Assembly: GCA_964517005.1 (NCBI GenBank)
Contig: CAZFAJ010000033.1
Location: forward strand, 1-30,051
Source of the DNA: CAYVBJ01 sp964517005
Lineage (GTDB): Bacteria; Bacteroidota; Rhodothermia; Balneolales; Balneolaceae
Direction of reading: 5' to 3'
DNA length: 30,051 bases
The notes beneath the pieces are model-generated. The model was given only the letters and a program-made list of their open reading frames with translations, was not told where the DNA came from and did no database searches. Below, piece after piece: positions 7,471 to 15,978 of the stretch. Both the position numbers and the translations under genes were made by a program. The first letter of the stretch is position 1, and every line of letters starts with the position of its first letter.

Positions 7471-10400
7471 TTGCCGATAACCAAGACATTAACTGTTACC
7501 AAAGACTTCTCAAATATTGGAGTTTCACTTGCTTCTGCAGAAACGATTCTGTCAAGATCGCATGGTGAAGTGCTCACACCGGAAACGATTAATTACAGAA
7601 CGTTTAAACCGGAGATGGATGGACTGTTCTGTGAAAAAATATTTGGGCCTGTTAAAGATTACGAATGCCATTGTGGCAAATACAAGAGAATCAGGTATAA
7701 AGGTATTATTTGTGACCGCTGCGGAGTTGAAGTAACCCGCAAAGCTGTAAGGCGTGAGCGAATGGGGCATATAACACTTACGGTTCCCATTGTACACATA
7801 TGGTATTTTAAATCTCTTCCAAACAAGATTGCCTACCTGTTAGGCCTCTCTTCTAAAAATCTTGAACGAATTGTCTATTACGAAACATTCGTAGTATTGA
7901 ACCCCGGGTTGGCAAGAGATCTTGGTTATAAGCAAGGAGATCTTATTTCTGAAGAAGAGAAATTTGATATCCTGGATCAGCTTCCTGAAGATCATCACGA
8001 ACTGGAAGATGATGATGAAGATAAATTCATTGTAAAAGACGGTGCTGAAGCTATTGAAGGCCTGCTTGTTTCCATGGACATGGATAAACTTGCTTACCGC
8101 CTTCGGGATGAAGTCAAAAATGAAACTTCACAAATGCGGAAGAAGAAAAAACTGAAGCGTCTTCAGGTAATTGAATCTTTTCGCGCTGCAAATCAGCATA
8201 CTGAAAACAGGCCTGAATGGATGGTTCAACGCGTGATTCCGGTAATTCCGCCCGAATTACGGCCTTTGGTACCGCTTGAAGGAGGTCGTTTTGCCACGTC
8301 TGACCTTAATGATTTATATCGACGTGTGATTATTCGCAATAACCGGCTGAAAAGACTGATTGATATCAAAGCTCCTGATGTGATTCTGCGAAACGAAAAA
8401 CGCATGTTGCAGGAAGCTGTCGATTCGCTATATGACAATTCGAGAAAATCAAATGCGGTTCGTAACAACAACCGTCCGCTAAAATCCCTCAGTGATATGT
8501 TAAAAGGGAAAAGCGGGCGATTCCGTCAGAACCTGCTTGGGAAAAGGGTGGATTATTCCGGCCGTTCCGTAATTGTGGTTGGCCCTGATTTAAAAATGCA
8601 TGAATGCGGATTGCCTAAAGAGATGGCAATTGAACTCTACAAGCCTTTTGTGATTCGCAGACTGATTGAAAGAGGTTATGTTAAAACCGTAAAAAGCGCC
8701 AAGAAAGTTGTAGACCGGCGGGATCAGGTTGTCTGGGAAGTACTTGAAAATGTGATTGATGGACATCCGGTGATGCTTAACCGTGCACCAACACTTCACA
8801 GGCTTGGAATACAGGCTTATCAGCCCGTTCTGATTGAAGATAAGGCGATCAGGTTGCACCCGCTATCATGTACAGCTTTTAATGCTGACTTTGATGGTGA
8901 CCAGATGGCTGTTCACCTTCCTTTAAGCCATGACGCTATACTTGAGGCATCTATCCTGATGCTCGGATCTCATAATATTTTGAGTCCTGCAAGTGGCGGC
9001 CCTATTGCTGTACCATCACAGGATATGGTTCTCGGTATTTACTATCTCACGAAAATGGGAAGCGGAAAAAAAGGCGAAGGTAAAACTTTTGCCTCCACAG
9101 ATGAGGTAATCATTGCATTTGATCAGGGCAGAATTGAAATTCATGCCAAGATCAATGTTCGCATCCCAAAAACGAATGAAGATGGTGAGATCGAACATGA
9201 AATAATTAAGACCACAACTGGCAGGGTGCTCTTTAATGAAATCGTGCCGGATGAAATTGAGTTTATAAACAAAACATTGGGCAAAAAAGAGCTTCGCATT
9301 TTGATCGGCGAAATTCATTTTGCCACAGGTACTATCAAAACCGCTGACTTTCTTGACAAAATGAAGAAAATTGGTTTTGAAAGAGCAACGGTAGGCGGGT
9401 TGTCTTTCAGCCTGGAAGATATCATCATACCTGATGAAAAACGTATACTGATTGAAAAAGCCCAAAGTGAGGTTGCTGATATTCAGGACCGATATGAAAT
9501 GGGCTTTATCACAGATAACGAACGCTACAACCAGGTTATTGATAAATGGACCAGTACAACAAACCGGGTATCTGAAACACTGTTTCAAAGCCTGGCAACA
9601 GACAGGGAAGGATTTAATCCTGTATTTATGATGGCCGATTCCGGCGCACGTGGATCCAAGGAGCAGATCCGGCAGCTGGGCGGAATGAGAGGATTGATGG
9701 CGAAACCTCAGAAAAGTTCTCTTCAGCAAGGGAACGAGGTAATTGAAAATCCGATTCTGTCAAGCTTTCGCGAAGGTCTTACCGTACTTGAATACTTTAT
9801 TTCAACTCACGGTGCCCGAAAGGGTCTTGCCGATACCGCACTGAAAACAGCTGATGCCGGATATCTGACAAGACGTCTGGTTGACGTATCTCAGGATATA
9901 ATTATCAACGAGATTGATTGCGGCACACTGCGAGGACTTAAAATGCAGGCTCTGAAAGACAATGAAGATGTTATTGAAAGTCTTGAGGATCGTGTTTTGG
10001 GCAGGGTATCACTTCATGAAATCTATGATCCGATTACAGATGACTTGATTTGTGGATCAAATGAGATGATTACTGAAGAGATAGCAAAGAAAATTGCTGA
10101 AACTTCGATTGATGAAGTTGAAATCCGGTCTGTACTGACCTGCGAAACTCAGCGTGGTGTATGTGCCAAGTGCTACGGCCGCGATATGGCGAGAAACAGC
10201 CTTGTGCAGGTTGGCGAGGCGGTAGGCGTTATTGCAGCTCAGTCGATCGGGGAACCCGGTACGCAGCTTACACTCAGAACATTCCACGTTGGTGGTACTG
10301 CTTCACGGATGGAAGCTGATTCTCAGCATAAAGCCAAATTTGACGGTAAAGTTGAATTTGAGAACATCCGCGTTGTGGAATACGATGATGGTGAAGAAGT

Positions 10401-11775
10401 ACACAATGTAATTCTGAGCCGTGCAGGTGAAATCAAGCTTGTCGGTGAAGATGGGAAAATACTTTCAAGCTACAACGTGCCTTATGGATCAGAACTTCTG
10501 ATTGAAGAAGGCGATAAAGTGCCAAAAGGAATGCCGATGTGTAAGTGGGATCCATATAACGCATTGATCTTCAGTGAAATTGATGGTGTCATTGAATACA
10601 AGGATATCATTGAAGAAGTTACCTATACGGCGGATACTGATACTCAAACCGGTCACCGTGAGAAAGTAATAATTGATACAAAAGACCGATCACTGGTACC
10701 AACGATTGTTGTGAAAGGTGATAGCGACAGGATTCGTGAGAGTACGCTTCCTGTTGAGACACACATAGTTGTTGATGACGGTGAAAAGGTATCTGCAGGC
10801 CAGGTGCTTGCCAAGATCCCAAGAGCAACGTCCAAGTCGAAGGATATTACAGCAGGTCTTCCGCGTGTAACCGAGCTCTTTGAGGCACGATCACCAAGTG
10901 ATCCTGCTGCTGTCTCTGAAATTGACGGTATTGTGAAGATGGGCGGCCGTAAGCGTGGTTCCCAGGAAGTGATTGTTGAAAGCAAGGATGGCCAGGATGA
11001 GAAAAAATATCTTATCCCACTGTCTAAGCATATTCTGGTACAGGAAAATGACTTTGTGAAAGCAGGTCAGCCACTGTCTGACGGAACCATTCCCGCACAG
11101 GATATCCTGAATATACTCGGACCGTTTGCAGTGCAGTCATATCTCGTAAATGAAATACAGGAAGTTTATCGCCTTCAGGGTGTGAAAATCAATGATAAGC
11201 ATATTGAAGCGATCGTTCGTACAATGATGCAGAAAGTTGAGGTTACGGATCCGGGTGATACCATGTATCTTGAAGGAGATAAGGTTGACAGATTTGAACT
11301 GAATAACAGGAATGATGAACTGATCGGGAAATTTGTAGTAACAGATCCCGGTGGCAGTGATTTAAAGCTGGGCAAAATTCTTGACAGGCGTGAAGTTCGT
11401 GATATGAACAATTCACTGATTAAAGAAGGAAAAGAAGAGCTGCAAACCCGGGAAGCAGAACCGGCTATTTCGAAACCAATCTTGCTTGGTATTACAAGAG
11501 CTGCTCTTTCTACTGAAAGCTGGCTCTCGGCCGCTTCATTCCAGGAAACAACCAAAGTATTGACACAGGCATCTATCGAAGCCAAGCGAGATCATCTGCG
11601 CGGCTTGAAGGAGAATGTGGTTGTTGGCCACAAAGTGCCTGCAGGTACAGGTCTTCGTCAATATGATGAGCTTATTGTCGGTTCAAAAGTTGAAATGGAA
11701 GAGGGAGATGAGGAAATACAAAAAGTATTTGAATCTCTCGGTGCAGATAAACCCGAAGGTGAGGAGAACGAGTAG
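7471..11775 (+). CDS. rpoC: DNA-directed RNA polymerase subunit beta'
   Basis: RpoC carries the catalytic magnesium site of RNA polymerase. The 1434-residue product is complete. An N-terminal zinc finger has CHCGKYK and CDRCGVEV (about 66-88). The catalytic loop NADFDGDQMAVHLPLS is at about residues 471-486. A second zinc site has Cys in DCGTLRG (about 816) and CETQRGVCAKCYG (about 891-903), followed by GVIAAQSIGEPGTQLTLRTF (trigger loop region). The C-terminus is acidic. The start is TTG with GGAGG (7459-7463) 7 nt upstream; no nearby ATG competes. It ends the operon, with a terminator about 55 nt later. Confidence 0.98.
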   Translation: MPITKTLTVTKDFSNIGVSLASAETILSRSHGEVLTPETINYRTFKPEMDGLFCEKIFGPVKDYECHCGKYKRIRYKGIICDRCGVEVTRKAVRRERMGHITLTVPIVHIWYFKSLPNKIAYLLGLSSKNLERIVYYETFVVLNPGLARDLGYKQGDLISEEEKFDILDQLPEDHHELEDDDEDKFIVKDGAEAIEGLLVSMDMDKLAYRLRDEVKNETSQMRKKKKLKRLQVIESFRAANQHTENRPEWMVQRVIPVIPPELRPLVPLEGGRFATSDLNDLYRRVIIRNNRLKRLIDIKAPDVILRNEKRMLQEAVDSLYDNSRKSNAVRNNNRPLKSLSDMLKGKSGRFRQNLLGKRVDYSGRSVIVVGPDLKMHECGLPKEMAIELYKPFVIRRLIERGYVKTVKSAKKVVDRRDQVVWEVLENVIDGHPVMLNRAPTLHRLGIQAYQPVLIEDKAIRLHPLSCTAFNADFDGDQMAVHLPLSHDAILEASILMLGSHNILSPASGGPIAVPSQDMVLGIYYLTKMGSGKKGEGKTFASTDEVIIAFDQGRIEIHAKINVRIPKTNEDGEIEHEIIKTTTGRVLFNEIVPDEIEFINKTLGKKELRILIGEIHFATGTIKTADFLDKMKKIGFERATVGGLSFSLEDIIIPDEKRILIEKAQSEVADIQDRYEMGFITDNERYNQVIDKWTSTTNRVSETLFQSLATDREGFNPVFMMADSGARGSKEQIRQLGGMRGLMAKPQKSSLQQGNEVIENPILSSFREGLTVLEYFISTHGARKGLADTALKTADAGYLTRRLVDVSQDIIINEIDCGTLRGLKMQALKDNEDVIESLEDRVLGRVSLHEIYDPITDDLICGSNEMITEEIAKKIAETSIDEVEIRSVLTCETQRGVCAKCYGRDMARNSLVQVGEAVGVIAAQSIGEPGTQLTLRTFHVGGTASRMEADSQHKAKFDGKVEFENIRVVEYDDGEEVHNVILSRAGEIKLVGEDGKILSSYNVPYGSELLIEEGDKVPKGMPMCKWDPYNALIFSEIDGVIEYKDIIEEVTYTADTDTQTGHREKVIIDTKDRSLVPTIVVKGDSDRIRESTLPVETHIVVDDGEKVSAGQVLAKIPRATSKSKDITAGLPRVTELFEARSPSDPAAVSEIDGIVKMGGRKRGSQEVIVESKDGQDEKKYLIPLSKHILVQENDFVKAGQPLSDGTIPAQDILNILGPFAVQSYLVNEIQEVYRLQGVKINDKHIEAIVRTMMQKVEVTDPGDTMYLEGDKVDRFELNNRNDELIGKFVVTDPGGSDLKLGKILDRREVRDMNNSLIKEGKEELQTREAEPAISKPILLGITRAALSTESWLSAASFQETTKVLTQASIEAKRDHLRGLKENVVVGHKVPAGTGLRQYDELIVGSKVEMEEGDEEIQKVFESLGADKPEGEENE

Positions 11776-11787
11776 GGACATCTGTAT

Positions 11788-11802
11788 TTCCCGAATCGGG
11801 AA
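11788..11802. repeat. Small palindrome after rpoC
   Basis: TTCCCG (11788-11793), AAT, CGGGAA (11797-11802) form a perfect 6-bp-arm hairpin 12 nt after the rpoC stop. No T-run follows. Its core resembles the TCCCGA/TCGGGA palindromes in the two damaged tRNA loci. It may aid 3' end stability upstream of the real terminator; this is inferred. Confidence 0.5.
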
Positions 11803-11830
11803 CCATCTTAACAAGGTAATAATATTAAAA

Positions 11831-11864
11831 AAGCCGGAGTCCAAAGGATTTCCGGCTTCTTTTA
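11831..11864 (+). terminator. Rho-independent terminator after rpoC
   Basis: AAGCCGGA (11831-11838) pairs with TCCGGCTT (11851-11858), with a small inner TCC/GGA pairing in the loop, followed by CTTTTATT. It is a good intrinsic terminator closing the secE-rpoC transcript. The remaining stretch to the next gene (11865-12031) shows nothing I recognise. Confidence 0.85.
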
Positions 11865-12031
11865 TTCAATTAAATTGATAAATATCTGATATTTGCATAG
11901 CCCGGCCCGGCAAAGTAATGAAAACACTGATTGAAAGGACTCAGTGAGTAGTGATAAATGATATTAGAGCAGTTATTGGTTTATCGAAAATGAACCGGAT
12001 GAAGTCAATTCTGAGTTTTTGAGCAGAGTTC

Positions 12032-12334
12032 TTATCTTTTCTTCTCAATATTTTCCAAAAGAGATTCCGCTTCACGAATCAGATCATCAGCACGGTTTTT
12101 GGCATCTTTGACCACTTTATCACCTTTTTGCTTGGCCTCTGATTCCATTTTTTTTCTCTCTTTTTTTAACTCATCAATGAGCTCATTCAGATCATCGACA
12201 TATTTGCTTACACGATACGATAAACGGTCTCGGGTATTTCTTCCTGTATCCGGTGCGTATAAAATCGAGATAGCTGATCCGATGGCAGCACCTGTTACTA
12301 AACCAATTATAAAACCTTTTCCTGGATTATTCAT
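12032..12334 (-). CDS. YtxH-like small membrane protein
   Basis: The 100-residue product matches the YtxH/gas-vesicle-protein-like pattern. A glycine- and alanine-rich membrane helix (about 7-28, GFIIGLVTGAAIGSAISILYAP) is followed by DTGRNTRD and a long charged coiled coil rich in Lys and Glu (about 40-98). The family is widespread and has no established biochemical role; stress or envelope links are often suggested. It stands alone, convergent to rpoC and divergent from the aldolase gene. The ATG start is the only sensible one before the membrane helix. Confidence 0.85.
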   Translation of the reverse strand: MNNPGKGFIIGLVTGAAIGSAISILYAPDTGRNTRDRLSYRVSKYVDDLNELIDELKKERKKMESEAKQKGDKVVKDAKNRADDLIREAESLLENIEKKR

Positions 12335-12418
12335 AGTTGTAATAGTTTTGTGTTTATATTTACCTGTAATTTAAATAAACGAAGAGAGGGATAAAAGAAG
12401 TTCATGAAGTTTCAGAAA

Positions 12419-12437
12419 ATAATAAATCATTTATTAT
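12419..12437. promoter_or_regulatory. AT-rich palindrome upstream of the aldolase gene
   Basis: ATAATAAAT (12419-12427), C, ATTTATTAT (12429-12437) is a perfect 9-bp-arm palindrome in the 142-nt gap between the divergent YtxH-like and aldolase genes. It could be an operator for either gene. AT-rich palindromes arise easily by chance, so the confidence concerns function, not presence. Confidence 0.3.
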
Positions 12438-12476
12438 CTTTAACATTCTTCAACTCATAAAACGAATAGTTAAACT

Positions 12477-13139
12477 ATGAAATTTTTTATTGATACAGCT
12501 GATCTGGAAGAAATTCAAGAAGCAAATGACCTGGGTGTGCTTGATGGCGTCACCACGAATCCAAGTTTGTGTGCTAAAGTGGGAGTAAAAGATTTTGAAG
12601 GTCACATCGCCAAAATATGTGAAATTGTTGAAGGTGATGTTTCAGCCGAGGTGGTCTCCACACAATTTGGTGATATTGTTGCCGAAGGCAGAAATATTGC
12701 TGCCATTGCAGATAACGTTGTAGTAAAGGTGCCTTTAATAAAAGAAGGTATCAAAGCAATTAAAACACTTTCTGATGAGGGAATCAAAACCAACTGTACG
12801 CTCTGTTTTTCACCAACTCAGGCTCTTATTGCGGCCAAAGCCGGTGCTACCTACATTTCTCCGTTTATTGGAAGGCTGGATGATATTTCAAGTGAAGGAA
12901 TGAGCGTGATTGCAGATATTGTTATGATATATGAAAATTACGGATATGAAACTGAAGTTCTTGCTGCAAGTATACGCCATCCGATGCATGTGGTTGAGGC
13001 AGCCAGGCTCGGAGCTCATGTAGCAACAATGCCACTGAAAGTGATTGATCAGCTGTTAAAGCACCCGCTTACGGATATTGGCCTGGAGCGGTTTTTGGCC
13101 GATTGGGACTCGCTTCAGGAAAAATTGACAAAAAAATAA
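12477..13139 (+). CDS. fsa: Transaldolase-like fructose-6-phosphate aldolase
   Basis: This is a member of the small transaldolase/TalC family, which either moves a dihydroxyacetone unit between sugar phosphates (pentose phosphate pathway) or splits fructose 6-phosphate. The 220-residue length is typical of this short subfamily. MKFFIDTADLEEI opens the protein, TTNPSL is at 26-31, and the Schiff-base lysine is K84 in VVVKVPLIKEG. TNCTLCFSPTQALIAAKAGA and the SPFIGRLDD segment are also canonical. Sequence alone does not separate transaldolase from aldolase activity. It is a single-gene unit with a terminator-like hairpin downstream. Confidence 0.92.
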   Translation: MKFFIDTADLEEIQEANDLGVLDGVTTNPSLCAKVGVKDFEGHIAKICEIVEGDVSAEVVSTQFGDIVAEGRNIAAIADNVVVKVPLIKEGIKAIKTLSDEGIKTNCTLCFSPTQALIAAKAGATYISPFIGRLDDISSEGMSVIADIVMIYENYGYETEVLAASIRHPMHVVEAARLGAHVATMPLKVIDQLLKHPLTDIGLERFLADWDSLQEKLTKK

Positions 13140-13164
13140 TAGTAAGGTTTATAGCAAAGAGACT

Positions 13165-13192
13165 CTGTAAAAAACCATCGGTTTTTTCACAG
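13165..13192. terminator. Terminator hairpin between convergent aldolase and crtI genes
   Basis: CTGTAAAAAACC (13165-13176) pairs with GGTTTTTT plus ACAG (13180-13192), with loop ATC and one bulged C. The A-run and T-run are part of the stem, so it can serve both strands, fitting its place between two converging genes. The stem is mostly A-T pairs. The rest of the gap to 13271 holds nothing I recognise. Confidence 0.6.
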
Positions 13193-13271
13193 AAACCTGA
13201 AGGCTGTCAGCTGTTGGCTGTATGAATCAGAGTCTTTCTATTCACTCAGTTCTACTACAAATCAGTTGCCT

Positions 13272-14756
13272 TTAATTGGCTCCTCCAATCAAATTCTCTG
13301 CAATTTTTGCTGACGAGAGCACGCCGGGCAATCCCGCACCCGGATGTGTTCCGGCACCGACAAAATAGAGTCCGTCAACATCCTCACTTTTGTTATGAGG
13401 CCGGAACCAGGCCGATTGTGTAAGGATTGGTTGAACTGAAAAGGCTGACCCTTTGTAACTGTTTAATGTATCCTGGAAATGCAGCGGATCGATATAGTGT
13501 TCGGCAACAAGATTTTCCTGAAGATCAGGCAGATAGTTCTCTTCCAGGAAATTCATAATCAAGTTGCGGTATTTAGGGGCCACTTTATTCCAGTCGGTTC
13601 CACTGTCGAGATGCGGAACGGGAGAGAGCACGTAAAAGGATTCACATCCTTCCGGCGCCATAGACGGATCAGTAATCGTGGGCATATGCAGGTAAAGAGA
13701 GAAATCATCAGAAAGATGTTTCTTATTAAAGATATCCGATAGCAACTCTTTGTACCGCTTACCAAGTATGATGTTGTGATGAGCAAGCCCCTCATTTCGA
13801 TACTGTTTTTTTGTACCGAAGTAGATTACAAAAAGTGACATACTGTATTTGGTCCGCTCTATCTTACGGTCGGTATATTTTTTTCGATGTTTTTTATTAA
13901 CCAGATTTTTGTAGGTAAATGCAACATCTGCATTTGAAACAACAGCATCTGCTTTATGTGTCTCCCCATTTTTTAAACGAATTCCGTATGCTTTCCCATC
14001 AGAGACCAGGATTTCATCGATCTCAGCTTCAAGATGTAGATGTCCGCCCTGTTCCCTGATCAGATCTACAAGTGCCTGAACGATGGCCCCGGTGCCGCCC
14101 ATTGCATAGTGAACGCCCCATTCACGTTCCAGGTAATGGATCATGGCATAAATGGAGGTTGTGTCGAATGGATTACCGCCAACCAGCAGCGGATGAAAGG
14201 AGAAACAGCGTCGCAGAAATTCGTCATCAATAAACTGAGCTACGTATTTGTAGACGGTTTTGTAGGATTGCAGCCGAATCAGATCCGGTGCTACCTTGAG
14301 CATATCGGTAAACTTAAGAAAGGGTTTATCTGCCAGCTCAACAAATCCTTTCTGAAAAATCGCTTTAGTTGTGGCGAGAAATTTTTCATAACCTTCCTTG
14401 TCGGACGGATTTCGCTTTTCTATCTCTTTAAGGGTGAACTCATGATCATCATTATAGTCGAAAGGTTTGCCGTTCCAGTCAAAAATGCGGTAAAAAGGAT
14501 TGCAGGGAACAAAATCAATATAATCTTCCCGTTTTTTGCCTGCAGCTTCATAGATATCATCAAACATAAACGGTGCTGTAATAACCGTTGGCCCACCGTC
14601 GAATGTGAAGCCGTTCTTTTCATAAACATAAGCACGACCTCCGGGTTTATCACGCTTCTCAAAAATTTTTACACTATGACCCCGCGATAATAGCCGGGAA
14701 GCTGTTGCAAGCCCGCCGAATCCGCTGCCGATGACAATTATTTCTTTCTTCTTCAT
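13272..14756 (-). CDS. crtI: Phytoene desaturase / carotenoid oxidoreductase
   Basis: CrtI-type enzymes use FAD to introduce double bases of unsaturation into phytoene, or to isomerise or oxidise carotenoids, at the membrane. The 494-residue product has an N-terminal dinucleotide fold (GSGFGG, G10/G12/G15, and acidic E33 in IFEKRDKPGGRAY). It ends in the family signature FVGAGTHPGAGLPGVLSSAKIAENL (about 465-489). An internal LIREQGGHLHLEAEIDEI segment is also typical. No phytoene synthase or other carotenoid gene lies in the window, so the gene is an orphan here. The exact substrate cannot be read from sequence. The ATG start is immediately before KKKEIIVIGSG. Confidence 0.93.
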   Translation of the reverse strand: MKKKEIIVIGSGFGGLATASRLLSRGHSVKIFEKRDKPGGRAYVYEKNGFTFDGGPTVITAPFMFDDIYEAAGKKREDYIDFVPCNPFYRIFDWNGKPFDYNDDHEFTLKEIEKRNPSDKEGYEKFLATTKAIFQKGFVELADKPFLKFTDMLKVAPDLIRLQSYKTVYKYVAQFIDDEFLRRCFSFHPLLVGGNPFDTTSIYAMIHYLEREWGVHYAMGGTGAIVQALVDLIREQGGHLHLEAEIDEILVSDGKAYGIRLKNGETHKADAVVSNADVAFTYKNLVNKKHRKKYTDRKIERTKYSMSLFVIYFGTKKQYRNEGLAHHNIILGKRYKELLSDIFNKKHLSDDFSLYLHMPTITDPSMAPEGCESFYVLSPVPHLDSGTDWNKVAPKYRNLIMNFLEENYLPDLQENLVAEHYIDPLHFQDTLNSYKGSAFSVQPILTQSAWFRPHNKSEDVDGLYFVGAGTHPGAGLPGVLSSAKIAENLIGGAN

Positions 14757-14908
14757 TATGTATTTGATATTTATTTAGAATCTTAAACCCGATTCAGCTT
14801 AAAATCAATCCCACAGAATTTAAATTAATTGAAATACCAGATTCGGGAATAATGAATTGAAAGCAGTTCTGATAATGATGTTAGTTATTTAATGTAAAAT
14901 CGGTTAGA

Positions 14909-14922
14909 TACAAGTGTATACA
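14909..14922 (-). promoter_or_regulatory. TACA direct repeat upstream of crtI
   Basis: TACA occurs at 14909-14912 and again at 14919-14922, one helical turn apart (TTGTAT twice on the crtI coding strand), about 155 nt upstream of crtI. Light-sensing CarH-type MerR regulators of carotenoid genes bind direct repeats containing TACA in other bacteria. No such regulator is in the window, and the half-sites match poorly, so this is a weak candidate. The rest of the 246-nt gap shows nothing clear. Confidence 0.2.
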
Positions 14923-15002
14923 ATGGATTAAGAACTGCTCAAAACATTGAATTGCAGTAGTTGCAGCCGATAGCGGGAGGCAGACAGCTTTTAGCACCTT
15001 GG

Positions 15003-15677
15003 TTAATTCTCAATCTGCTTTACAAAACCATTGTAGCCGTTACGCTGCAACTGACGGTGAGCACTTTTCGCTGCTTCTTCTGATTTATAGATCCCGTGAA
15101 ACACTCTGTATACAATTCTTTTATTCACGATTCCGGTTTCAACCCGTGCGCCCGTTATTCCCGCTGCATGGCGTTCGGCTTCAGTCCGGCCGTCGAAAGA
15201 AGCGATCTGAACGGTAAACGTCGGCAGGCTTGCAGTGTTTGCAGCAGATACTTTGCGGTCACCATCTTTTAATAAGAAAATACGGACTTCTGCTGTTCCT
15301 GATCCTATCATATCAACCTCTTCAGCAGCTCTTCTTGATAAATCGATGATACGGTTACCCACAAAAGGGCCCCGGTCATTAATTCGAACGTCTACGGCGC
15401 GGCCGTTTTTGACATTTTCAACCCGCACAACAGTATTGAAAGGAAGTGTTTTGTGAGCTGCTGTCAACCCGTTCATGTTGTAACGTTCGCCATTTGCAGT
15501 GGTCTTGCCATGAAATTTAGGTCCGTACCAGCTTGCAATGCCATCCTGGATAATAGCGCCGCTTTCAGTATTCTCATAGGAAACCGTTGACGTTCCTCGT
15601 TTTGACACACCACAGCTCACCATAAGAATGGATATGAGTGTAAAAAAAATTATATAATTTAGCTTACAGACTTGCAC
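15003..15677 (-). CDS. rlpA: RlpA family septal-ring lytic transglycosylase lipoprotein
   Basis: RlpA cleaves peptidoglycan strands lacking stem peptides and acts at the division septum. The 224-residue product starts with a lipoprotein signal peptide ending ISILMVSC, with lipidated Cys22. A double-psi beta-barrel domain (about 45-137) holds GIASWYGPKFHGKTTANGE, H75 in AAHKTLPF and D101 in INDRGPF, the pair linked to catalysis in studied homologues. A C-terminal SPOR domain (about 153-222) would bind denuded septal glycan. The gene is monocistronic and points away from the tRNA-Thr locus. Confidence 0.93.
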   Translation of the reverse strand: MQVCKLNYIIFFTLISILMVSCGVSKRGTSTVSYENTESGAIIQDGIASWYGPKFHGKTTANGERYNMNGLTAAHKTLPFNTVVRVENVKNGRAVDVRINDRGPFVGNRIIDLSRRAAEEVDMIGSGTAEVRIFLLKDGDRKVSAANTASLPTFTVQIASFDGRTEAERHAAGITGARVETGIVNKRIVYRVFHGIYKSEEAAKSAHRQLQRNGYNGFVKQIEN

Positions 15678-15881
15678 AGGGTTTATAGATGTAGATATCC
15701 GATATGTTTCGAAAAATATAGCAGTTCGGCGGATAAGAATCCATTGCTGTTCAGATTCAAGATAAGGAAGAAATTAGAAAATGCTATTGATGGTTGCATG
15801 TAAAAGAGAAGAGGTACTTATATTACAGATTGCAGGGAATCAGAGATTACGGCCGGATTCGAACCGGCGGCCTGCGCTTTA

Positions 15882-15978
15882 TCCCGACAAAATGAGCCAG
15901 TAGCCGGATTTGAACCGGCGACCTATCGCTTACGAGGCGATTGCTCTGCCACTGAGCTATACTGGCTTTTTGTCGGGA
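15882..15978. repeat. Inverted repeat flanking tRNA-Thr(CGT)
   Basis: TCCCGACAAAA (15882-15892) and TTTTGTCGGGA (15968-15978) are perfect complements, 11 bp each. They enclose the tRNA with only 2 nt and 1 nt to spare, so they stack on the tRNA acceptor stem as one long helix with a small bulge. They join exactly onto the two halves of the broken outer tRNA. Confidence 0.85.
15895..15966 (-). tRNA. trnT: tRNA-Thr (anticodon CGT)
   Basis: On the minus strand the acceptor GCCAGTA (15966-15960) pairs with TACTGGC (15902-15896), with discriminator T at 15895. The D-stem is GCTC/GAGC, the anticodon stem ATCGC/GCGAT with loop CTCGTAA, and the T-arm GCCGG/CCGGC with loop TTCAAAT. Anticodon CGT reads ACG. 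All stems are intact, so it is probably functional despite lying inside a broken tRNA. It resembles the tRNA-Thr(TGT) at 304-375, consistent with common origin. Confidence 0.93.

Noticed and set aside
9016..9729. Long minus-strand open frame (237 codons) inside rpoC
   Set aside because: It is entirely antisense to a highly conserved region of rpoC, lacks recognisable domains and has a cysteine/phenylalanine-rich composition typical of shadow frames.
14040..14690. Plus-strand open frame (216 codons) inside crtI
   Set aside because: It is antisense to a clear phytoene desaturase and has no family features.
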